From Dermatophilaceae bacterium (GTDB taxonomy: Bacteria > Actinomycetota > Actinomycetes > Actinomycetales > Dermatophilaceae): a stretch of 43,897 nt of DNA. The notes beneath the pieces were generated by a model. That model did no database searches. It was not told where the DNA came from and saw nothing but the letters and a program-made list of their open reading frames with translations. Both the position numbers and the translations under genes were made by a program. Of the stretch, positions 18,034 through 25,700 are shown one piece after another (positions within the stretch are counted from its first letter, which is position 1; the number at the start of each line of letters is the position of its first letter). The stretch lies in assembly GCA_014377705.1 (NCBI GenBank), contig JACMPC010000036.1, positions 1-43,897 of the forward strand, given 5' to 3'.

Positions 18034-19161
18034 ATGACCGAACCTGAGCCGGCATCCTCTCTCGCGCAACGTCGTCTCCGGGCGATGCCCGGTCTGGAAC
18101 GAAGCCTGACGGGCAGGGCGCCGGTGTCGCCGCAGGATGAGCTGCGCAGCATCATCGCCGAGCTCGACAAGTGCGTTGAGACCGACCCGGCTCTCACAGG
18201 TTGGGATCGCTATGGCGACGGCGGCCAGGTGGCCGCGCTGGAGACCCAGGTCGCCCAGCTGCTCGGCAAGCCCGCCGCGGTGATGTTCCCCAGTGGCACC
18301 ATGGCCCAGCAGTCGGTGCTGCGGGTCTGGAGCGACCGGCTCGGCAGCCGGCGCATCGCCATACCGGCGTTGTCGCATCTGCTGCACCACGAGCAGGACG
18401 GCCCCAGGCTGCTCAACGGGTTTGAGTGGGCGCTGTTGACGACAGGAGGTGTCGTCCCATCCGTCGACCACCTGGCGGCCATCCCGGGCGTGCTCGGTGC
18501 GGCGCTGCTGGAGCTGCCCCTGCGTGACGGCGGTTACCTGTTGCCGTCCTGGGAGGAGCTCGAGGCGTTCTCGCGGGCCTGCAGCGATCGTGGCGTGCCA
18601 CTGCATCTCGACGGCGCCCGGATCTGGGAGTCAGCCCCCCATCTGGGGCACAGCCCCGCGGAGATCGCCGCGCTCGCCGACACGGTCTATGTGTCCTTCT
18701 ACAAGGGGCTGCGCGGGCTGGCCGGCGCCGTCGTCGCCGGACCCGAGGACGTCGTAGCCGAGGTGGGTCTCTGGCGCAGCCGGCATGGAGGCACCCTGTT
18801 CACGATGTTGCCGTATGCCGTGTCCGCACTTCGCGGTCTCCGGGACGAGCTGCCCCGGATGGCCGAGTACCACCAGCGGGCGGTCGAGATGGCAGAGCTG
18901 TTGGCAGTCAGGGGGATCCGCACCTTTCCCCGGCGGCCGCACTGCAACGCCTTCCGCATCTTCGTCGAGGCACCCGGCGATGTCGTCGCTGAGCGGGTCG
19001 TCGTCGTGATGGAGCGGGAGCGTCTCGCCGTGACCCCACCCTGGGGAGACTCCGAGGACGTGCCCGGCTGGTCCTGGACCGAGTTCACGGTGGGTCCGGC
19101 GACGATGGAATGGTCGGCGGCCGGCGCGGTCGACCTGCTCGTCCGAGTGCTGCACGGCTGA
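18034..19161 (+). CDS. Low-specificity threonine aldolase / beta-eliminating lyase family
   Basis: A 375-residue fold-type I PLP enzyme of the Beta_elim_lyase family, which splits beta-hydroxy amino acids such as threonine into glycine and an aldehyde. The family core is visible: YGDGGQVAALETQVAQLLGK (60-79), the cofactor-binding FPSGTMAQQSVLRVW (85-99), the PLP-ring aspartate Asp193 in LHLDGARIWES, and the Schiff-base lysine Lys224 in VSFYKGLRGLAGAVVAG. The ATG at 18034 is placed by a promoter whose -10 box lies just upstream; the in-frame ATG at 17890 adds 48 Arg-rich residues foreign to the family. The true substrate could be another beta-hydroxy amino acid. Confidence 0.85.
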   Translation: MTEPEPASSLAQRRLRAMPGLERSLTGRAPVSPQDELRSIIAELDKCVETDPALTGWDRYGDGGQVAALETQVAQLLGKPAAVMFPSGTMAQQSVLRVWSDRLGSRRIAIPALSHLLHHEQDGPRLLNGFEWALLTTGGVVPSVDHLAAIPGVLGAALLELPLRDGGYLLPSWEELEAFSRACSDRGVPLHLDGARIWESAPHLGHSPAEIAALADTVYVSFYKGLRGLAGAVVAGPEDVVAEVGLWRSRHGGTLFTMLPYAVSALRGLRDELPRMAEYHQRAVEMAELLAVRGIRTFPRRPHCNAFRIFVEAPGDVVAERVVVVMERERLAVTPPWGDSEDVPGWSWTEFTVGPATMEWSAAGAVDLLVRVLHG

Positions 19162-19166
19162 GCCCG

Positions 19167-19184
19167 GCGCGGCTCGGACCGCGC
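19167..19184 (+). terminator. Hairpin after the lyase gene
   Basis: GCGCGG (19167-19172) and CCGCGC (19179-19184) pair around a 6-base loop, 6 bases after the stop codon. There is no T run. It is a candidate terminator for the lyase gene. Confidence 0.4.
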
Positions 19185-19214
19185 AGAGCGCTTCAGGCGG
19201 GCGTGGGCATGGGA

Positions 19215-19417
19215 CAGCCCGTGAGGTCTGGGGGTACCAGGGTGCGTTGGACGGTCGCACATCCTCACGGGCTGCGGTGCCTGCATGAGATAGCGGTCAC
19301 CACACCTCGCCCGGCTTCCGATCGCCCGTGGGGGCGGTCGGCAACGGCTGGCCTAGCGCCCAGCCACCTCACTCGTCCGTTGGTCTGTCACTAGCGGACC
19401 ACCTCCTTCCATGTGCA
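19215..19417 (-). ncRNA. Candidate structured RNA of unknown family
   Basis: About 200 bases packed with inverted repeats between the lyase and nitroreductase genes. A perfect 12-base pair (CAGCCCGTGAGG 19215-19226 with CCTCACGGGCTG 19263-19274) closes two inner hairpins: CTGG/CCAG (19228-19240) and GTGCG/CGCAC (19242-19260). This makes a three-way junction. Further hairpins are at 19318-19341 (9 pairs, loop CGTGGG), 19346-19365 (GGCTGG/CCAGCC) and 19375-19399 (GTCCG/CGGAC). A promoter and a short leader ORF at the upper end suggest transcription on the minus strand. I do not recognise it as a known riboswitch, tmRNA, SRP or 6S RNA. Strand and function are inference. Confidence 0.4.
19353..19412 (-). 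CDS. Candidate leader peptide, 19 (or 12) codons
   Basis: A short ORF encoding MEGGGPLVTDQRTSEVAGR then TAG. Two starts are possible: the ATG at 19412, preceded by AGGAG, or the GTG at 19391, preceded by AAGGAGG with a 10-base gap. If the promoter just upstream is right, the transcript begins near 19416, excluding the AGGAG, and the internal GTG giving a 12-residue peptide becomes the better start. The last codons overlap two hairpins of the structured segment, as in attenuation leaders. No downstream gene on this strand explains it, and it could be chance. Confidence 0.35.
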   Translation of the reverse strand: MEGGGPLVTDQRTSEVAGR

Positions 19418-19422
19418 CTCCT

Positions 19423-19451
19423 ACGGTAGGTCGGCAGGTGCGCGGTCGCAA
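19423..19451 (-). promoter_or_regulatory. Candidate promoter for the structured segment
   Basis: On the minus strand TTGCGA (19451-19446) and TACCGT (19428-19423) are separated by exactly 17 bases, a good housekeeping-sigma arrangement for an actinobacterium. Transcription would start near 19416 and run into the leader ORF and hairpins. Confidence 0.4.
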
Positions 19452-19506
19452 TGGGTTTTCCAGGACATGATCTCCGGGAGCAATGATCCGTGGAGCACGA
19501 ACGGGG

Positions 19507-20157
19507 TCAGACCGTGCTCACGACCTCGTCGAAGTCCAGACGCGGCAGGCGGTCTTGCCAGGCATTCAGGCCCGGCTTGCCGATATTGACGACAGCCAGG
19601 ACCTTGCGCGTCCCGTCGGCGAAGAACTCGCTGTTCAGGGCGTCGGCGTCATACCCGGTCATCGGGCCCGCGGCCAGGCCGGCGGCGCGTACCGCGAGGA
19701 TGAAGTAGGCGACCTGCAGCGTGCCGTTCAGGTCGGCGGTCTGCGTGCGCAGGGCATCGTCGGCGGCAAACATGTCACGAGCGCCGGGGAAGTGCGGGAA
19801 CGTCTTGGGGAAGTTCTCGTGGAAGGCGTGGTCCGCGGCGAGGATGGCGACCAGCGGCGCGGCGGCCGTCTTGGCCTTGTTGCCGTCACCCAGGGTCTGG
19901 ACGAGTCGCGCACGAGCCGACGCCGAGCGCACCAGGACGATGCGCAGGGGCTGGTTGTTCATCGACGTCGGCGCCCACTTGGCCAGGTCGTAGATCGCCT
20001 TGACCTGCTCGTCGGTGACCGGCGCATCGGTGAACGCGTTCGCGGTGCGGGCCTGGCGGAAGAGCAGGTCCTGAGCGTCCTGGGACAGGTCGAGGTGGGC
20101 GGTGAACTCGGTCTCGAGGTCATAGACGTCAGCGGAGCTTTGCAGTGAGATGGTCAT
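19507..20157 (-). CDS. Nitroreductase family, malonic semialdehyde reductase (RutE/HadB)-like
   Basis: A 216-residue FMN-dependent oxidoreductase. The N-terminal part contains DLLFRQARTANAFTDAPVTD and the FMN-phosphate-binding block WAPTSMNNQPLRIVLVRS. GLAAGPMTGYDADALNSEFF in the second half is typical of the RutE/HadB subgroup, and VVNIGKPG is near the end. RutE reduces malonic semialdehyde to 3-hydroxypropionate in uracil breakdown; relatives act on quinones or nitro compounds, so the substrate is not certain. The rest of a rut pathway is absent. The start is the ATG at 20157 (a TTG at 20175 is the alternative). Neither has a ribosome-binding site, and a palindrome lies directly upstream. 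Confidence 0.8.
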   Translation of the reverse strand: MTISLQSSADVYDLETEFTAHLDLSQDAQDLLFRQARTANAFTDAPVTDEQVKAIYDLAKWAPTSMNNQPLRIVLVRSASARARLVQTLGDGNKAKTAAAPLVAILAADHAFHENFPKTFPHFPGARDMFAADDALRTQTADLNGTLQVAYFILAVRAAGLAAGPMTGYDADALNSEFFADGTRKVLAVVNIGKPGLNAWQDRLPRLDFDEVVSTV

Positions 20158-20162
20158 GTACC

Positions 20163-20176
20163 GTTGAACTGTCAAC
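20163..20176. promoter_or_regulatory. Palindromic operator before the nitroreductase gene
   Basis: GTTGAACTGTCAAC is a perfect 5-base inverted repeat (GTTGA/TCAAC) with a 4-base centre, ending 5 bases before the ATG. The arrangement fits a repressor site covering the transcription start. The binding protein is unknown; redox- or quinone-sensing regulators often control such reductases. Confidence 0.45.
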
Positions 20177-20306
20177 TAGTAGTCGTCATTCCGGATTCCT
20201 CTGTGTCCCGGGTCACACGGCGATCCAGACCGCGTGTGCCTGGGCACGCCGTCGACCGCCGGCGTCGGTCCCGCCATCTTCGTCCCAGGGGTGAGAGGCT
20301 AAGCGT

Positions 20307-21005
20307 GTGACGGACCTGATTGACACCACCGAGATGTACCTCCGGACGGTCTACGAGCTCGAGGAGGAGGGGACGATCCCGCTGCGGGCTCGCATCGCCG
20401 AGCGCCTGGGCCATTCCGGTCCCACGGTCTCCCAGACCGTGGCACGGATGGAGCGCGACGGGCTGCTCACCCTGGCCGACGACCGGCATCTGGAGCTGTC
20501 TGTTCAGGGGCGCCAGATCGCGACCCGGGTCATGCGCAAGCACCGGCTGGCCGAGCGGCTGCTCGTCGACGTCATCGGTCTCGAGTGGGAGTACGTCCAC
20601 GACGAGGCATGCCGGTGGGAGCACGTCATGAGTGAGCGGGTTGAGCGCAAGATCCTGGCCATGATCGGCGAGCAACGTGAGAGCCCCTACGGCAACCCGA
20701 TCCCGGGGCTCGACGAGCTGGGCGAGGCGCCGAGCGAGGACTTCCGCCGCGGGGTGACCAACCTCGTCGAGCTCGTGGACCAGGGAACCGGCACCGTGAC
20801 CGTGCGTCGGATCGGCGAGCCCGCCCAGGTCGACCCAGACGCGCTGAACCTGCTGACCCGGGCCGGCCTGATGCCGGGACGACGCGTTCGCGCTCGCCGG
20901 GACGGGGCCCGGATCATGGTCGTGCGCGACGGCGCCGAGGAGTCGAGCGAGATCTCCCTGCCCGAGGACGTGGCCCTTCATGTGTTCGCGGACACCCCTG
21001 ACTGA
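20307..21005 (+). CDS. dtxR: DtxR/IdeR-family metal-dependent repressor
   Basis: A 232-residue regulator with the full three-domain build. The winged helix covers 1-73 (EMYLRTVYELEEEGTIPLRA, then GHSGPTVSQTVARMERDGLL). The dimerisation and metal-binding domain covers 74-140, and an SH3-like domain ends the chain from ~150. With DtxR numbering every ligand is present: Met10, Cys102, Glu105 and His106 (primary site), and His79, Glu83 and His98 (ancillary site). The Cys at 102 favours an Fe(II)-sensing DtxR/IdeR over a Mn-sensing MntR. It should bind iron boxes and repress uptake genes when iron is plentiful. The start is GTG at 20307 after GAGAGG. Confidence 0.92.
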   Translation: MTDLIDTTEMYLRTVYELEEEGTIPLRARIAERLGHSGPTVSQTVARMERDGLLTLADDRHLELSVQGRQIATRVMRKHRLAERLLVDVIGLEWEYVHDEACRWEHVMSERVERKILAMIGEQRESPYGNPIPGLDELGEAPSEDFRRGVTNLVELVDQGTGTVTVRRIGEPAQVDPDALNLLTRAGLMPGRRVRARRDGARIMVVRDGAEESSEISLPEDVALHVFADTPD

Positions 21006-21204
21006 CCCGGGTCTGGACGGCGTCTCTGCGTCGTGACTCTTCTCACGGCGCCGGTGATGGGTCTCTCGCCTTGTTCGCGAGCCCCTTCGTGCTCATCGGG
21101 TCCCGCTCGCCCGGGATCGCACCGGATCAGTCGGCCGGGAACCATCGTTGTGGCCCTGTTCGTGACCACCGAACTGGCTGTTTGTCCCATCATCGGAATA
21201 TGAC

Positions 21205-21233
21205 TTGTGAGCCCCCCGTGTGTACGGTGTAGA
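21205..21233 (+). promoter_or_regulatory. Tentative promoter of the riboswitch-NlpC transcript
   Basis: TTGTGA (21205-21210) and TGTAGA (21228-21233) are separated by 17 bases, about 60 bases upstream of the riboswitch. The -10 match is weak, and other hexamers nearby could serve. The rest of the stretch from 21006 shows no gene. Confidence 0.3.
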
Positions 21234-21293
21234 GGCTTCGTCACTTCTGCCGGAGCACTTGGTGCGGTCCGCCTAGTCCTGTCACCGCATCGG

Positions 21294-21466
21294 GACTCTC
21301 AACATCCGCTTGGCAGGAGCGGGGGACCCAAATCTGGGGCGTCGAAAGACGTTCCTTGGGGTGAAGCCCTCCTGGAGATGGACGACGTGAGTCGCCCGTC
21401 GATGTGAGGGCCGGGTGCAATCTCCCTCCCGAACCCGACAGCTGACCTCGTAGGCGCCTGGAGAGG
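21294..21466 (+). ncRNA. ydaO-yuaA (c-di-AMP) riboswitch
   Basis: This leader carries the conserved blocks of the ydaO-yuaA class, the cyclic di-AMP sensor: GGAGCGGGGGACCCAA, CCTTGGGGTGAA, GAGGGCCGGG, CCTCCCGAACCCGACAGCT, then GACCTCGTAGGCG and a final GGAGAGG. CTCTC (21296-21300) can pair with GAGAG (21461-21465) as the closing P1 helix. That 3' arm, GAGAGG, is also the only Shine-Dalgarno-like sequence before the NlpC/P60 start, 10 bases downstream. Ligand binding would stabilise P1 and hide it, so a translational OFF switch is a reasonable reading. In actinobacteria this class commonly precedes cell-wall hydrolase genes. Confidence 0.92.
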
Positions 21467-21476
21467 TTTCTTCACC

Positions 21477-22256
21477 ATGTCGAGCCAAATTCCCGGTCGC
21501 CATCGCGCACCAAGCCCCTTGAGCTCCGCGACATCCTTGTCGTCGGTCTTCTCACGTTCCGCAAAGCCCGCCACCAAGACGTCTGCCGTGATCGTCATCT
21601 CCGGCGCGATGGTGGCATCCCTGGCACTGCCGGCATCTGCCGGCAGCCCCGTAGCGGACGTGAAGGCCGCCGTTCCGGTTGCTCTGTCCGTTGCGGTCGC
21701 AGGGGTCGCTCCTGCCGCTGCCCAGGCACCGCTGGCTCCCCGCAGCTTCGGAGACATCGCCTTCACCGGTGTGGTCAAGCCGAAGCCGAAGCCCAAGCCC
21801 AAGCCGAAGCCGGTCGTCGTTGCTCCGCGCACGGACATCTCCGTCAGCCGCTCGACCACCCGCTCACCGATCTCGCAGCCGTCCACCCCGACGCGCAAGG
21901 CACCCGCTGTCGCGCCGTCTTCCAACGCGGGGGGTGTCCTCGGCATCGCTGCCAGCCTGGCCGGGATCTACTACGTCTACGGCGGCACCACGCCTTCCGG
22001 ATTCGACTGCTCCGGTTACACCCAGTACGTTTTCGCAAAGGTCGGCATCGACCTGCCCCGCACCGCCGAGCAGCAGCGACAGGCCGTGACTCCCGTGTCC
22101 GACCCGCGGCCGGGCGACCTCGTGTTCTTTGGCTCGCCGGCCTACCACATGGGCATCTACGCGGGTAACGGCAAGATGTGGGACTCCCCGCGCACCGGCA
22201 AAGCCATTGCGTTGCGCGACATCTGGTCATCCACCCCGACCTACGGGCGCCCCTGA
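21477..22256 (+). CDS. Secreted NlpC/P60 peptidoglycan hydrolase
   Basis: A 259-residue exported D,L-endopeptidase of the NlpC/P60 family. The signal segment spans ~34-56 (SAVIVISGAMVASLALPASA). A Lys-Pro repeat (KPKPKPKPKPKP, about residues 101-112) follows as a rigid, wall-binding spacer. The catalytic domain occupies ~150-259: SLAGIYYVYGGTTPSGFDCS with nucleophile Cys178, and YHMGIYAGNGKMWDSP with His224. These enzymes cut between D-Glu and meso-DAP in stem peptides. The ATG is 10 bases after GAGAGG, the 3' arm of the c-di-AMP riboswitch, so synthesis is probably tied to osmotic and cell-wall state. It is shorter than RipA-type proteins and has no coiled coil. Confidence 0.92.
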   Translation: MSSQIPGRHRAPSPLSSATSLSSVFSRSAKPATKTSAVIVISGAMVASLALPASAGSPVADVKAAVPVALSVAVAGVAPAAAQAPLAPRSFGDIAFTGVVKPKPKPKPKPKPVVVAPRTDISVSRSTTRSPISQPSTPTRKAPAVAPSSNAGGVLGIAASLAGIYYVYGGTTPSGFDCSGYTQYVFAKVGIDLPRTAEQQRQAVTPVSDPRPGDLVFFGSPAYHMGIYAGNGKMWDSPRTGKAIALRDIWSSTPTYGRP

Positions 22257-22522
22257 CCGGACCGCCGGACTGGTGGGCCGCCCGAATCGTCGGTCGGCCA
22301 CCAGAGCCAGGTCAAAGGGCTAGGCAAGACCCCGGTGCTTTCGCGGCAGAGCCGTGCGCACAGGTCCCGGACCTGGGCTGGAGCGCAACGCCCCCTGGCT
22401 GGCGGAGCGGGGTTACCGGGTCAACGCGGGGGACCCGTCCGCCGTGGCGCTCGACAGAGGGGCTCGCTGGCCGTCGGTGCCGGGTTGACCGACAACGTCG
22501 CTGTTGTTCTCCGCAGTGCCGG
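22257..22522. other. Intergenic stretch between NlpC/P60 gene and tRNA-Arg
   Basis: No convincing gene. CTGGTGGGCC near 22269 and GGCCACCAG near 22297 can pair with one bulge and may end the NlpC/P60 transcript. An open frame on the plus strand reads GLERNAPWLAERGYRVNAGD before a TGA near 22487; it has actinobacterial codon character but no start signal and is too short to assign, so it may be a gene fragment. Confidence 0.4.
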
Positions 22523-22595
22523 TGCCCTCGACTGGATTCGAACCAGCGACCTACCGCTTAGGAGGCGGTTGCTCTATCCCCTGAGCTACGAAGGC
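22523..22595 (-). tRNA. tRNA-Arg (anticodon CCT)
   Basis: A complete cloverleaf of 73 bases on the minus strand. The acceptor arm GCCTTCG pairs with CGAGGGC (one G-T pair), the D arm contains AGCTCAGGGGATAGAGC, and the anticodon stem ACCGC/GCGGT holds the loop CTCCTAA, giving anticodon CCT for the AGG codon. The T arm is GCTGG-TTCGAAT-CCAGT. The discriminator is A, and CCA is not encoded in full (ACCG follows). Confidence 0.95.
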
Positions 22596-22770
22596 GGGGC
22601 GCGTCTGGATCCGGGCGGAACCGGGCGCGGCTGCCTAGTCTGGCAGGGGGTTGGCCGCTGATGTTCGCTGGGTTCCATCTCACCCGCCCGGTGCCTGAGG
22701 AACATTGGCCAGGTAAAGGCAATGGGTGCCCGTCCAGGACCCATCTGGCACGGAGGTTCGTTAGCCTGCT

Positions 22771-25700
22771 GTGGTGAGTCAGACCCAGCAGGATCCCGCC
22801 CAACAACCAACTGCCGCGCCGCCCGGTCTCACGCCCTCCTTGCCCGGGCCACAGCCTGGGTCTGGGGTGGCCCGACCGTCGGAGAGCGGCGACCCGCGCG
22901 CGGATCGTGTTGCCGCGGCGGTGCGGACCTGGCAGCGGCACCTCGTCGACCTGGGCGGCCGCAATACTCTGCTCTGGCATCGCGACCTACCGTCCGGAAC
23001 CCTGGACCTGACCACCGCACACCCGGGCGGGATGGCCATGCTGCTGGCCGGGCGGCCGACCAGACTCTCCGACCTCGTGCGCGAGCCGACGGCGCTGGAG
23101 GAGGCCCGTCGCCGGGTTCGCACTATCCGGGCCAAGACCCTCGAGCTCCGCGAAGAACGTGGGATCAACGCCGGATACTTGGCGGTCGGCATGGCGACGT
23201 GGCGGGTCCCAGGCGCCCATCGGCCGCCCTGTGCGCCGGTGCTGCTGCGTTCCTGTGTGCTCAGGCCCACCGGCGCCGCGCACCTCGACTTCGATATCGA
23301 CCTCGGCGAGGAGGTGGAGCTCAACCCGGTTCTCGAGCACTATCTGCGCTCCGAGCAGGGCATTGAGATCGAGCGGGACATCCTGGAAGAGCTGGCCACC
23401 TTCACCAAGGGTTTCGACCCGCAGCCGGTGTACGCCGCACTCACCCGGATGTGTCGGGAGATCCCGGCCTTCCAGATCGCGCCGCGGCTGGTTCTGGGAA
23501 CCTTCTCTTACGCCAAGCTTCCGATGGTCGCCGACCTTGCCGCACAGCTCGAGACCCTGGCCGACCATGATGTCGTGGCAGCGCTGGCCGGCGACCCCGG
23601 GGCGCTGCGGGCCGTGCGCACCACCGTCCCGGCCCTCCATCCCGATGCCGACCCGTCCCGCGAGCACCTTGTCCTGGACGCCGACTCCTCCCAGCAGGCC
23701 GTCATCGACGCGGTGCGTTGCGGGGCCAACCTCGTTATCAAGGGCCCGCCCGGCACCGGCAAGAGCCAGACCATCGCCAACCTGATCGCGTCCCTGGCCG
23801 GCGAGGGCAAGCGGATCCTTTTCGTTGCTGAGAAGCGTGCCGCCATCGACGCGGTGGTCGGGCGGCTAGGGCGAGTCGGCCTGGGCGACCTGGTCCTGGA
23901 CGTCTACGACGGTGCGACCAACAAGCGAGCACTGGCGCAGGAGCTAGGCCGGACCATGGACAGCGCCAGGGGCGCCAGGGACCCGGACATCGCGGGCATT
24001 GATCGCACGGTGGTGGACCGGCGCGACCGTCTGGTCAGGCACTGTGCGGCGATGCACGACAAGCGCGATCCCTGGGGGGTCAGCGCCTTCGACGCGCAGG
24101 TCGCCCTCGCCAGGTTGTGGGCCCGGCGCACTCCGTCGATCTCCCGGGTCCGTCTGCACGGTGATGTCCTGCGCGGCATCAGCCATGGCCGGGTCGTCGA
24201 GCTGAGCCAGTCCCTGACCGAGGCCGCCTCGCTCGGTGCCTGGATGGCGGGGAAGGCTGCCGCCGACGACCCCTGGTACGGCGCCCGTGTCACCTCCCCG
24301 GATGAGGCGGTCAAAGCCCTCGAGATCGCCGACCGGCTGGGCGCTGAAGGCATGGACACCGTCCGGCAGCGCCTCGTTGCGGCCATGCGCGAGGTGGGCC
24401 TGCCCGACGCCCAAACCGTGGCGGACTGGGGGCGCGCCCTGGTCGTGGTGCAGCAGGTCCGCCAGACGCTGGAGATCTTCCGGGCCGACGTGTTCGACCT
24501 GTCGCTGACCGAGATGGTGGGGGCCACCGGCGGCAGAGAGTACCGCGATGCCCATGGCCTCCGGCCTGGCCTGTGGTCGCGGATGCGGTTGCGGCGTCAG
24601 GCCCGTGGCCTTCTGCGTCCCGGCCCCCCGCCGGTTGACCTGCACTCGGCGCTCATCGTCGCCCAGGAGCAGCGCACGACCTGGGCGCGACTGGCCGGTA
24701 CCGGTGGGCGTCCGGCGGTGCTCAGCGAGATCGACGAAGCCCAACAGGCCTACGACGCCCTGGCCGATGACCTGGGCTGGCTGGGCGGGCGGCTGGCGAC
24801 GACGGTGGACGGTGGCGATCTGCTGGACACTCCGCTGGTCGAGCTTCAGGATCGCTGTGCGGCGCTGGCCAGGCGGCGGGATCGGCTGGCGGTCCTGCCC
24901 AGGGTGGTCTCCCTGATCGACGAGCTGCGCGACTGCGGGATGGGTGCGCTGGTCGACGACCTCGCGGCACGGGGGGTGGCGCCGATCGACGTTGCCCCGG
25001 AGATGGACTTCGTCTGGTGGACCTCACTGCTTGATGCCGTGAGCGTGCGGGACAGCGACTACGGCGCTCACGACGGTGACTTCCTGCGTCGAGTCGCGGC
25101 TGAGTACGTCGAGGCCGACCATGCTCATCTGGCCGGGACGGTTGACCGGGTGCGTGCCGCGGTGGGGCGCCGGCTCCGCGAGGTCCTCGACGACCACCCT
25201 GAGCAGGAGGCGGTGGTGCGCGCCGAGGCGGTCAAGTCGCGACGGCACCGTCCCCTGCGCGACCTGCTGCCCCGAGCTGGTGAGACCCTGACCGCAATCA
25301 AGCCCTGCTGGGCGATGAGCCCGCTGGTGGTCGCCTCGATCCTGCCGGCCGGTCGATGGTTCGACGTGGTGATCTTCGACGAGGCATCTCAGATCCCGCC
25401 TGCCCAGGCGGTCTCGGCCATCTCCCGCGCCACCCAGGTGGTCGTCGCCGGTGACGAGCGTCAGCTCCCGCCCACCAGCTTCTTCACCGCGGCCCTTGAC
25501 GAGGACGGGGCAGCGGACCCGGCCGACGAGTCGCTGACCGATGGGTTCGAGTCGATCCTGGACGTGCTCTCGGCTGCGTTGCCGATCCGCCGGCTGACCT
25601 GGCACTACCGTTCGCTGGACGAGCGACTGATCTCCTTTGCCAACGCCCAGATGTATGACGGGACGCTGGTCACCTTCCCCGGAACCAGCGACGAGTCCGT

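Noticed and set aside
19215-19274. 12-base inverted repeat considered as a plain terminator
   Set aside because: The 36-base loop holds two hairpins of its own and there is no T run on either strand; a junction-type structure fits better.
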